In this document: positions 6,792 to 13,244 of the stretch, piece by piece
Numbering within the stretch: position 1 is the first letter of the stretch
Layout of the letters: each line of letters starts with the position of its first letter
Origin: CBDTTM01 sp965363355
GTDB taxonomy: Bacteria > Bacillota > Negativicutes > Selenomonadales > Selenomonadaceae
Assembly: GCA_965363355.1 (NCBI GenBank)
Contig: CBDTTM010000053.1
Span: 1 to 13,244, forward strand
Direction: 5' to 3'
Length of the DNA: 13,244 nt
Notes under the pieces: generated by a model
Databases searched by the model: none
What the model was told of the DNA's origin: nothing
What the model saw: the letters and a program-made list of their open reading frames with translations, nothing else
Made by a program: the position numbers and the translations under genes

Positions 6792-8348
6792 ATGGCAGAT
6801 CGATTTGAAATGCCGGCAGATGTCTGTCTGCATGCCGAAAAAGTATCGAAGATTTATCCGGGAACAAAGGCGCTCGATGAAGTTTCTTTTGATGTATATA
6901 AAGGAAAAGTCAATGTCTTGATTGGCGAAAATGGCGCAGGTAAGTCGACGCTGATGAAAATCATTGCCGGAATTGAGCAGGAATCAGCGGGAACTCTCTA
7001 TATGGGCGGAGAAAAGGTTAGCTTCAAGAATGTCACCGAAGCGAGAGTCCACGGAATCGGAATCATTCATCAAGAACTGAGCCTTTTTCCCAATCTAAAT
7101 GTATATCAAAATATTTTCATGTCACGCGAGCAAACTAGATATAGATTTGGCCTTGATAATAAGAAACATATTGAATTGACGAAAAAAATCATGGATAAGC
7201 TGGAGCATCCGATAAGTCCACAGATGATTGTCGGTGATTTGCGGGTAGGTCAGCAGCAAATGATTGAAATTGCTCGTAATCTGGTACAAGATGATTTGAA
7301 GATCTTGATCATGGACGAACCGACGTCTTCGCTTAGTGCACAGGAAGTACAGGTCTTGTTCAAGATTATGAGAGAACTTACGGCTGAAGGAATCTCTATT
7401 GTATATATATCGCATCGTTTAGAGGAAATCATGCAGATCGGCGATTATGTGACAATACTGCGCGATGGAAAATTTGTTGCAGCTTCTGCGGTCAAGGAAA
7501 TTGATATTTCCTGGATCGTAAAGCAAATGGTCGGAAAAGGGAAAGTATATCCGCAAAGACAAGAACGTGTCGATTGGGAAAAGAGAGAAAAAGTTCTTGA
7601 AGTAGAGGCGCTGACTTTACCGAAAAAGGGCGGGGGATATCTCTTGAATAGCCTCGGTTTTAACTTGAGAAAAGGAGAAATCCTAGGCATCTATGGACTT
7701 ATGGGGGCAGGACGTACGGAGATATTCGAGTGTATCATGGGCCTTAGGCCAGAGCATACCGGTAAAATAAAATTGCATCGGAAGGAAATAAAGATAAAGA
7801 ATGTATCCGATCAAATTCTTCAAGGTTTTGCACTTGTCCCTGAGGATCGACAGCGTGACGGCTTGGTACAAACGATGAATATCGCAAAAAATATTTCGTT
7901 ATCGAGTTTGAAAAATTATGCGAAATCCATTTTTCTCAATGACAAAAAAGAAGCAGAAAATGTAGAAAAAGAAATCAAAGACATCCATATCAAAGTTGCT
8001 GATAAAACATTGCCTATCTTATCGCTTTCTGGCGGAAATCAACAAAAAGTTGTCATTGGCAAAGGGCTTCTGACAAATCCGCAGATACTTCTGCTCGATG
8101 AACCGAGTCGAGGCATTGATATCGGGGCAAAGACTGAGGTATTTGAAATCATTCAGCGTTATGCTGAGCAAGGTTTGTCTATTATTGTAATTTCTTCGGA
8201 ATTGCAGGAAATCATGGCGATTGCCGATCGAATCCTCGTGATATCCAATGGAATAAAGACGAGCGAGATGAAAAAAGAAGAAATCACGGAAGACAAGCTG
8301 GTATTGGCTTCTTACAAAGGACATACGGTGGGGAGGCAAGTCTCTTAA
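6792..8348 (+). CDS. rbsA: Ribose-type sugar ABC transporter ATP-binding protein (two nucleotide-binding domains)
   Basis: This 518-residue cytoplasmic protein powers sugar import by ATP hydrolysis on the inner face of the membrane. It has two fused ATPase domains, the usual RbsA/MglA architecture and length. Domain 1 has Walker A GENGAGKST (45-53), a degenerate signature LRVGQQQ (150-156), Walker B ILIMDEPT (171-178) and the switch His in YISHRL. Domain 2 has the altered Walker A GLMGAGRTE (302-310, Lys replaced by Arg), an intact signature LSGGNQQK (412-419) and Walker B LLLDEPSRG (433-441). The degenerate second site is normal in this family. AAGGAGGG, about seven bases before the ATG, supports the start. 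The permease gene follows after a short gap. Confidence 0.96.
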   Translation: MADRFEMPADVCLHAEKVSKIYPGTKALDEVSFDVYKGKVNVLIGENGAGKSTLMKIIAGIEQESAGTLYMGGEKVSFKNVTEARVHGIGIIHQELSLFPNLNVYQNIFMSREQTRYRFGLDNKKHIELTKKIMDKLEHPISPQMIVGDLRVGQQQMIEIARNLVQDDLKILIMDEPTSSLSAQEVQVLFKIMRELTAEGISIVYISHRLEEIMQIGDYVTILRDGKFVAASAVKEIDISWIVKQMVGKGKVYPQRQERVDWEKREKVLEVEALTLPKKGGGYLLNSLGFNLRKGEILGIYGLMGAGRTEIFECIMGLRPEHTGKIKLHRKEIKIKNVSDQILQGFALVPEDRQRDGLVQTMNIAKNISLSSLKNYAKSIFLNDKKEAENVEKEIKDIHIKVADKTLPILSLSGGNQQKVVIGKGLLTNPQILLLDEPSRGIDIGAKTEVFEIIQRYAEQGLSIIVISSELQEIMAIADRILVISNGIKTSEMKKEEITEDKLVLASYKGHTVGRQVS

Positions 8349-8397
8349 GCCATAAGAAAGGGTGTATCTTATCGTGAAAATAAAGGACGGGATTTCC

Positions 8398-9459
8398 ATG
8401 GACATAAATATGAATAAAAAACAAGGAAATAATTCTTTGATCATGATGCTGTTGAAGGGGCGGACATTGATTGTCTTAGCGCTGCTTTTAGTATTTTTTA
8501 GTTTTGCGACGCCGAATTTCTTGTCGGCCAATACGTTCTTATTATTAGCAAAACATGTTGCCTTATATGGAATATTAGCAATCGGCATGACCTATGTCAT
8601 CATCACCGGCGGCATCGATCTTTCCGTGGGGGCTGTCGTCGGGTTAGCCGGAATGATAGCAGGCGGTATGATACAAAAGGGCATTACGCTTCAAATGTTT
8701 GATGTCACCTTGTATTTTAGCGTGCCTCTTGTCATTTTCTTTACGATTCTCATGGGGGCATTTGTTGGCTGGATCAATGGCATGACGATTACTAAGTTCG
8801 GTGTTGCTCCTTTTATTGCTACGCTGGGCACGATGTATATAGCCAGGGGTTTTGCAATGCTGCATTCTAATGGTGCGACCTATTCGAATATCATTGGCAA
8901 TGATGCTTTAGGCAATGTTGGATTTACTTTTTTTGGCAGCCGAGTCTTTGGTTTGCCCGTGGGTGCTATTGTTTTGGTCATCATCGCATTGATTGCGGGT
9001 ATCTTACTGAAAAAGACGACCTTTGGCTGGCATATTTTTTCTATTGGCGGCAATGAGCGAGCAGCAAAGCTTTCGGGCGTCAAAGTGGATAAAGTTAAAA
9101 TCTTGGTTTATATTTTTTCGGGTGTTTGCGCTGCTATTGTTGGTATCATTACCGCATCGCAGCTGGAAGCTGCGCATCCAGCTTCTGGTGAAACCTGGGA
9201 AATGAATGCGATTGCGGCAGCTGTCTTGGGCGGAACTTCTATGATGGGCGGCATTGGGACGATTGGCGGGACGATCATCGGCGCATTTGTCATTGGGGTC
9301 ATTTCTGATGGCATGGTCATGTGCGGTGTATCTGAATTTTGGCAGATGATCATCAAAGGACTTGTCATCATCTTAGCGGTCATCGTCGATCAATTCCAAC
9401 GTAATATGGAAGCGAAAATGGCTTTACAGGCAAGAAACGAATCAAAAAGCGAAGCTTAA
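8398..9459 (+). CDS. rbsC: Ribose-type sugar ABC transporter permease
   Basis: This inner-membrane permease forms the sugar channel with RbsA. From the ATG at 8398 it has 353 residues. It is strongly hydrophobic, with roughly eight to ten membrane segments. Family motifs include GGIDLSVG (71-78), the cytoplasmic coupling loop GGNERAAKLSG (217-227) and the conserved VLGGTSMMGG (276-285). The same frame is open back to a GTG at 8362, but that codon touches its only purine-rich stretch, leaving no room for ribosome spacing. The ATG at 8398 has AAGGACGGG at 8383-8391 with normal spacing and starts just before the charged region that precedes the first membrane helix. E. coli RbsC is somewhat shorter (about 321). 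The C-terminal tail is charged and cytoplasmic-looking. Confidence 0.93.
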   Translation: MDINMNKKQGNNSLIMMLLKGRTLIVLALLLVFFSFATPNFLSANTFLLLAKHVALYGILAIGMTYVIITGGIDLSVGAVVGLAGMIAGGMIQKGITLQMFDVTLYFSVPLVIFFTILMGAFVGWINGMTITKFGVAPFIATLGTMYIARGFAMLHSNGATYSNIIGNDALGNVGFTFFGSRVFGLPVGAIVLVIIALIAGILLKKTTFGWHIFSIGGNERAAKLSGVKVDKVKILVYIFSGVCAAIVGIITASQLEAAHPASGETWEMNAIAAAVLGGTSMMGGIGTIGGTIIGAFVIGVISDGMVMCGVSEFWQMIIKGLVIILAVIVDQFQRNMEAKMALQARNESKSEA

Positions 9460-9528
9460 TAAAAAATTTGATTATGCTTTGGTTTGTTTGTACTAAAGGC
9501 AAAATGAATAAAAGGAGAGCATATAGAT

Positions 9529-9930
9529 ATGAAGAAAAAAGGGATTTTACAGGCACAGCTTGCTGGTTTGATCGCAGCGCTTGGACATAAGGATCTGTTT
9601 ATGATTGGTGATGCGGGAATGCCGATTCCAAAAGGCATAACAATCGTCGATCTAGCACTTTGTGGTGGAGTGCCGAGCTTTCGCCAAGTCATGGATGCAG
9701 TATTAGAGGAGACTGAGGTAGAATTTTATTCGTTGGCAGAAGATATCAAAGCTAAAAATCCGGAACTTTTGCATTATATTGAAGAAAAATTACCAGCTAC
9801 AGAACATGAATTCATTAAACATCTGGATTTGAAAGAAAAATCCAAAGAGGTTCGATTCGCTATTCGAACCGGTGAGTTCACACCATATCCCAATATAATT
9901 TTGCGTGCCGGTGTAGCTTTTCCGGCATAG
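9529..9930 (+). CDS. rbsD: D-ribose pyranase (RbsD/FucU mutarotase family)
   Basis: This 133-residue cytosolic protein belongs to the RbsD/FucU family, which speeds conversion between pyranose and furanose ring forms of imported sugar so that the next enzyme gets the right form. The expected active-site residues sit at the family positions: His20 in ALGHKD, Asp28 in GDAGMPIP, His98, and Tyr120 and Asn122 in TPYPNIIL. Length is typical (about 131-139). AAAGGAGA at 9511-9518 lies ten bases before the ATG. It is the last gene before the regulator and follows rbsC by 69 bases. It normally feeds ribokinase, which is encoded two genes downstream; here it could also help open the ring of the sugar used by the upstream isomerase. 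Confidence 0.94.
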   Translation: MKKKGILQAQLAGLIAALGHKDLFMIGDAGMPIPKGITIVDLALCGGVPSFRQVMDAVLEETEVEFYSLAEDIKAKNPELLHYIEEKLPATEHEFIKHLDLKEKSKEVRFAIRTGEFTPYPNIILRAGVAFPA

Positions 9931-10024
9931 GCAATGGTATAGTATAGATAACGGACCGCTAGATTGCAGCGTTTGCGGTTTTATGACCTGTGGTTTAAAA
10001 TGGAGTCCAGAAGGAGAATGCAGG
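9931..10024 (+). promoter_or_regulatory. rbsD-regulator spacer: possible weak promoter and inverted repeats
   Basis: An extended -10-like element TGGTATAGT (9935-9943) occurs just after the rbsD stop, but no good -35 box stands at the right distance. Downstream, ACCGC (9955-9959) can pair with GCGGT (9975-9979, followed by TTTT), and the overlapping CGCT (9957-9960) can pair instead with AGCG (9968-9971). These could form a weak terminator or alternative folds. AAGGAG at 10011-10016 is the ribosome binding site for the GTG at 10025. A separate promoter for the regulator-rbsK pair is plausible but unproven. Confidence 0.35.
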
Positions 10025-11035
10025 GTGAAGATAAATTTAAAAAAAATAAGTGAATTGACCGGCTTTTCTCTGGCCACTGTTTCAAATGCACTGAACAATA
10101 AAAAAGGTGTAAATCGTGAAACTGCTGAACAAATTCTAAAAGTAGCGCAAGAATATGGCTATGCTATGGAAAATAAGATCAGACGAATCAAAGTCGTGAC
10201 GTATCGTGACAGCGGTGTCGTATTTTCAGATTCTCCATTTTTTTCTGTACTTCTTGAAAGTGTGGAAAATGAAAGCCGTAAATCTGGATACGAAACAACG
10301 ATTTTCAATTTATATCGTCGTCGGGCGGATTATGAAGAACGGGTCCAGGAACTTTTGAATGATACGACGGCGGCTATTTTATTGGTTGGCACTGAATTGA
10401 ATGAAGAGGATGCAAAAGTTTTTCAACAAATGCCAGTACCTGTTGTCTTGCTTGATTGTTGGTTTGAAAACTTGTCGTTCAATGCGGTGCTGATGAATAA
10501 TCAAGACTCGGTGTCTCAGGCGGTTAATTATCTGGTTGGGCTTGGACATAAAAATATTGGGTATTTAAAGGGCAGTATACGCATCAAAAACTTCGAGTAT
10601 CGTGAGCAAGGTTATCAAAAAGCTTTGCAAAATAATGGCATTCCTTTGCGGGAGGACTACGTTGTCGAGGTGCCGCCGACCATTGATGCAGCTTTTGAAG
10701 AGCTTGATCGAATCTTACAAGGTGGTCATGCGATGCCAACCGCTTTTTTTGCTGATAATGATATGATTGCACTCGGTGCGATGAAGGCTTTGCAAAAAAG
10801 AGGTTATAAAATACCAGAAGATATATCGATTATCGGTTTTGATGATATAAGTTTTTGTAGTGTTTTTACCCCGACGTTGACAACCGTCCGCGTTTATAAG
10901 AAAGAACTTGGGCAGCTTGCAGTGCGCCGATTGATTCGATTGATCCGAACGGGTAGTAAGATTTGTACAAAAACAGAAATATGCAATGATTTAGTTGAAA
11001 GAGACAGTACGGCAGCAGTTAAAGCGGAGGGATGA
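10025..11035 (+). CDS. LacI-family transcriptional regulator (RbsR-like)
   Basis: This 336-residue DNA-binding regulator most likely represses the locus and is released by a sugar or sugar phosphate. Residues 3-50 form the helix-turn-helix (KKISELTGFSLATVSNAL), and about residues 53-330 form a type I periplasmic-binding-like sensor domain ending with the usual FFADNDMIALGAM and IIGFDDI segments. I place the start at GTG 10025, with AAGGAG eight bases upstream, not at the in-frame ATG 9983, which lacks a ribosome binding site and would add 14 residues before the helix-turn-helix. The hinge is unusual: the common LacI pattern with Asn-x-x-Ala and Leu-Arg before the sensor domain is replaced by a short MENKIRRIKVV. 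rbsK begins four bases after its stop, so the two are co-translated. The palindrome at 225-249 is its most likely target in this window. Confidence 0.9.
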   Translation: MKINLKKISELTGFSLATVSNALNNKKGVNRETAEQILKVAQEYGYAMENKIRRIKVVTYRDSGVVFSDSPFFSVLLESVENESRKSGYETTIFNLYRRRADYEERVQELLNDTTAAILLVGTELNEEDAKVFQQMPVPVVLLDCWFENLSFNAVLMNNQDSVSQAVNYLVGLGHKNIGYLKGSIRIKNFEYREQGYQKALQNNGIPLREDYVVEVPPTIDAAFEELDRILQGGHAMPTAFFADNDMIALGAMKALQKRGYKIPEDISIIGFDDISFCSVFTPTLTTVRVYKKELGQLAVRRLIRLIRTGSKICTKTEICNDLVERDSTAAVKAEG

Positions 11036-11038
11036 CAA

Positions 11039-11971
11039 ATGAAGATAGCGGTAATTGGTTCAGTTATGGTGGATCTTATGTCATATGCAGATCAAATGCC
11101 AGAAGCAGGGGAAACGAGGGAAGCACAGGATTTTTCAATTGGCTGTGGCGGAAAAGGCGCTAATCAAGCTGTAGCAGCGGCAAATCTTGGTGCAGATGTC
11201 ATGATGCTGGCTAGAGTAGGCGATGATATTTTTGGTAAAACAGCACGGCAAAACTTTTTGGACCATGGTGTCGATACAAAATATGTATTACCAGTCAAGG
11301 GTGTTTCTAATGGCATGGCGACCGTTTTTGTCGATTCATCATCACAAAATCGCATTTTGATCTATAAGGGTGCGAATTTACATCTGACGCCAGAGGACAT
11401 CCTGCTGGCTGCGGATGATTTGAAGCAATGTGAGCTGATCGTTTTGCAGCTTGAAATTGCAGCACCAACGGTTTATGCGGCAATCGAGTTTGGCAAAGCG
11501 CATAATATTCCAATCCTGTTGAATCCAGCGCCGGCAATGAAGGATTTGTCCTTGGAAATGGCTTGTAAATGTGAGTTTTTTGTTCCAAACGAAACAGAGT
11601 TATCAATTTTAACTAGTATGCCGGTCGAAACGCTGGAACAAATCGAAAAAGCAGCGCAAAGCTTGGTGGACCGCGGCCTTAAAAACGTCATTGTGACGAT
11701 GGGGGAGAAAGGTTCGCTCTTACTTACGAAAGATGGCTGTACCAAAGTTCCGGCCTGCAAAGTCAAAGCAGTTGATACGACAGGGGCGGGCGATGCCTTT
11801 ATCGGTTGTTTCATTGCAGACTACGTTAAGAAGCACGATGCTATTTCTGCCATGCAGCGCGCAGCAGCATATGCTGCCTTGAGTGTTACAAAACGAGGAA
11901 CCCAGACGTCTTATCCAACCCAGACGGAGTTTGATGCGTTTATCCGTGAACAAAATGATTGTGGTTTGTAA
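11039..11971 (+). CDS. rbsK: Ribokinase (PfkB family)
   Basis: This 310-residue cytosolic kinase phosphorylates D-ribose at O5 using ATP, giving ribose 5-phosphate for the pentose phosphate pathway. It shows the PfkB family features in order: GSVMVDL near the N-terminus (sugar-contact Asp12), signature 1 GGKGANQA (37-44), Glu139 in QLEIA, NPAPA (162-166), PNETE (183-187) and signature 2 DTTGAGDAF (246-254) with catalytic base Asp252. Length is typical. GCGGAGGG at 11024-11031 overlaps the end of the regulator gene and is seven bases from the ATG. Its presence together with rbsD means the locus can handle ribose itself, independent of the isomerase-transketolase branch. Action on a related pentose cannot be ruled out. 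Confidence 0.92.
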   Translation: MKIAVIGSVMVDLMSYADQMPEAGETREAQDFSIGCGGKGANQAVAAANLGADVMMLARVGDDIFGKTARQNFLDHGVDTKYVLPVKGVSNGMATVFVDSSSQNRILIYKGANLHLTPEDILLAADDLKQCELIVLQLEIAAPTVYAAIEFGKAHNIPILLNPAPAMKDLSLEMACKCEFFVPNETELSILTSMPVETLEQIEKAAQSLVDRGLKNVIVTMGEKGSLLLTKDGCTKVPACKVKAVDTTGAGDAFIGCFIADYVKKHDAISAMQRAAAYAALSVTKRGTQTSYPTQTEFDAFIREQNDCGL

Positions 11972-11990
11972 AATAATTTTAAGGCGCTGA

Positions 11991-12019
11991 TATAAATTTT
12001 GTTGATTTTGTGGTAGAAT
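11991..12019 (+). promoter_or_regulatory. Possible extended -10 promoter for the purine permease
   Basis: TGG followed by TAGAAT (12011-12019) is an extended -10 element. The region at the expected -35 distance reads TATAAA (11991-11996), a poor match, so this is weak. If used, transcription would begin near 12026 and pass through the hairpin at 12050-12078 before the permease start, making that hairpin a possible attenuator. Confidence 0.3.
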
Positions 12020-12049
12020 GGGTAGCGTAGGATATATTCATCAATGAGT

Positions 12050-12089
12050 AGCCTATAACTGGAAACGAGTTATAGGCTTTTTTGTTTTT
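12050..12089 (+). terminator. Rho-independent terminator downstream of rbsK
   Basis: An 11-bp perfect stem (AGCCTATAACT at 12050-12060, AGTTATAGGCT at 12068-12078) with a 7-base loop GGAAACG runs directly into TTTTTT, G, TTTTT. It lies about 80 bases after the rbsK stop and 44 bases before the permease start. It most simply ends the regulator-rbsK transcript. It could also work as an attenuator of the permease transcript if that starts near 12026. Confidence 0.85.
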
Positions 12090-12133
12090 ATATGCTGCAA
12101 CAATCATTAGGGAAAGTATTAGGAGGAAACAAA

Positions 12134-13244
12134 GTGAATATAGGAGAATGGTTTAAGTTTTCGGAGAGGAAGACAAACTTTTCTACAGAAACATTGGCTG
12201 GGATAACAACTTTTGTTACCATGGCGTACATCATAATCGTGAATCCGGCCATCCTCAGTAAAACAGGTATGGACTTCAACGGTGTATTCATTGCTACGAT
12301 CTTGGCTAGTATGCTAGGAACGTTGATTATGGGGATTTTTGCGAATTACCCAATAGCGATTGCTCCGGGAATGGGCATGAATGCTTACTTCGCTTTTGCC
12401 GTTGTCATCGGTATGGGGATTGCATGGCAGCAGGCGTTAGGAACGGTCTTCGTAGCGTCGGTCATATTTTTATTGTTATCATTTACTAAATTCCGTCAGG
12501 CGCTGATCAATTCGATTCCAATTAGCTTGAAGCAGGGCATCTCTGCTGGTATCGGTTTGTTTGTGACTTTTATCGGATTGCAGAGCTCTAAAATTGTCAT
12601 CAGTTCCCCGGCAACCTTGGTTACTTTGGGTAACTTAGGGGATCCGACGACATTTTTAACAATATTAGGGTTGATCATTACCTTGGTTTTGATGGTCAAC
12701 GAGGTTAAAGGGGCTATTTTCATCGGTATGATCGTAACAGCTATACTGGCTTATGCACAGGGGCTGCTCGTGATGCCGCCAAGCTTTTTCAGCTTGCCTA
12801 CAGGTCTGGAACATACTTTTATGCAGATGGATATTGCTGGGGCACTCAATGGCGGATTATATGCGATCGTGTTTACCTTTTTGATTGTCACATTGTTTGA
12901 TACGACTGGAACTATGCTGGGCGTTGGTGCCCAAGCTGGTCTGCTTAAAAATGGCGAATTTCCAAACGTACGCTCAGCACTCTTAGCCGATGCTTGTGCA
13001 AGTACACTCGGTGCAGTTTGTGGTACCAGTCCGACATCTTCGTATGTAGAATCGGGAGCTGGCGTTGCTGCAGGTGGACGTACGGGATTTTCCTCGGTTA
13101 TTGTGGCAGCCTTGTTTGCTTTGATGCTTTTTTGCGCACCGATTGCCCAAATGCTCGCATCGATTCCGGCAGTTACTTCACCGGCACTCATTATTGTCGG
13201 TTTTTTGATGATGAATGGTTTGCGTGCGATTGACTGGAGCGATA
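12134..13244 (+). CDS. NCS2/AzgA-type purine (guanine/hypoxanthine/adenine) permease, 3' end outside window
   Basis: An open frame from GTG 12134 runs 370 codons to the window edge without a stop. AGGAGG at 12121-12126 with seven-base spacing fixes the start. The protein is a membrane transporter of the nucleobase:cation symporter-2 superfamily, AzgA branch (PbuG/PbuO-like). It shows TFVTMAYIIIVNP (26-38), APGMGMNAYF (77-86), DTTGT (256-260) and GTSPTSSYVES (297-307), the last two carrying the acidic residues expected for substrate and proton binding. Family members are about 430-450 residues, so some 60-80 are missing. It should import hypoxanthine, guanine or adenine with protons. It is separated from the sugar locus by a terminator and appears to be a neighbour with unrelated function, though ribose released from nucleosides gives a loose link. 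Confidence 0.9.
   Translation, partial: MNIGEWFKFSERKTNFSTETLAGITTFVTMAYIIIVNPAILSKTGMDFNGVFIATILASMLGTLIMGIFANYPIAIAPGMGMNAYFAFAVVIGMGIAWQQALGTVFVASVIFLLLSFTKFRQALINSIPISLKQGISAGIGLFVTFIGLQSSKIVISSPATLVTLGNLGDPTTFLTILGLIITLVLMVNEVKGAIFIGMIVTAILAYAQGLLVMPPSFFSLPTGLEHTFMQMDIAGALNGGLYAIVFTFLIVTLFDTTGTMLGVGAQAGLLKNGEFPNVRSALLADACASTLGAVCGTSPTSSYVESGAGVAAGGRTGFSSVIVAALFALMLFCAPIAQMLASIPAVTSPALIIVGFLMMNGLRAIDWSD

Noticed and set aside
8362..8397. GTG 8362 as the rbsC start
   Set aside because: The purine-rich stretch touches the start codon; ATG 8398 has a well-spaced ribosome binding site.
9906..9927. TGCCGG/CCGGCA inverted repeat at the end of rbsD as a terminator
   Set aside because: Six-base arms with a 10-base loop inside the coding sequence and no T-tract.
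9983..10024. Upstream ATG at 9983 as the regulator start
   Set aside because: It has no ribosome binding site and adds residues before the helix-turn-helix; GTG 10025 has AAGGAG at ideal spacing.
11972..12133. Purine riboswitch ahead of the NCS2 permease
   Set aside because: The conserved core of the guanine/adenine aptamer (ATATGG-like and GTTTCTAC-like segments with a closing TATA stem) is absent; only a terminator hairpin is clear.
1..13244. CRISPR arrays, tRNA/rRNA genes, insertion sequences or phage genes
   Set aside because: No regularly spaced repeats, cloverleaf-like segments, transposase motifs or terminal inverted repeats were seen on either strand.

Overview
All ten genes in this window lie on the + strand. 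It reads as a sugar-utilisation locus from a low-to-mid GC Bacillota-type bacterium; Negativicutes are a plausible home. The grounds are a lipoprotein solute-binding protein with a clear lipobox, strong AGGAGG-type ribosome binding sites, frequent GTG starts and a LacI/RbsR regulator. I cannot name the species.

Layout. Positions 1-326 hold no gene. The first 180 bases are about 11% GC by direct count, followed by a good sigma-A-type promoter (166-194) and a near-perfect palindrome (225-249) ahead of the first gene. Genes 327-4955 are a tightly packed, partly overlapping catabolic module: a FucI/AraA-type sugar isomerase, a transketolase split into two subunits, and a glycerol-kinase-like FGGY kinase. 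Genes 5028-9930 are a ribose-type ABC importer plus pyranase: rbsB (lipoprotein), a DUF2291 lipoprotein, rbsA, rbsC, rbsD. A strong hairpin without a T-tract sits between rbsB and the DUF2291 gene. A LacI-family regulator (10025-11035) and ribokinase rbsK (11039-11971) follow. A rho-independent terminator (12050-12089) separates these from an NCS2/AzgA-type purine permease (12134 onward), which is cut by the window end.

How it may work. The importer brings in a pentose-like sugar. RbsD and RbsK can handle ribose by the standard route (ring-form conversion, then 5-phosphorylation). The first four genes describe a second route: aldose to ketose (isomerase), ketose to ketose phosphate (FGGY kinase), then cleavage and two-carbon transfer by the split transketolase. 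This combination matches the published D-apiose transketolase pathway (D-apiose isomerase, D-apulose kinase, apulose-4-phosphate transketolase AptAB), which would yield dihydroxyacetone phosphate and xylulose 5-phosphate. The substrate is inferred from gene content. The binding protein keeps most ribose-contact residues but differs at several, and the kinase has lost one glycerol-contact residue, so ribose alone and glycerol are each incomplete explanations.
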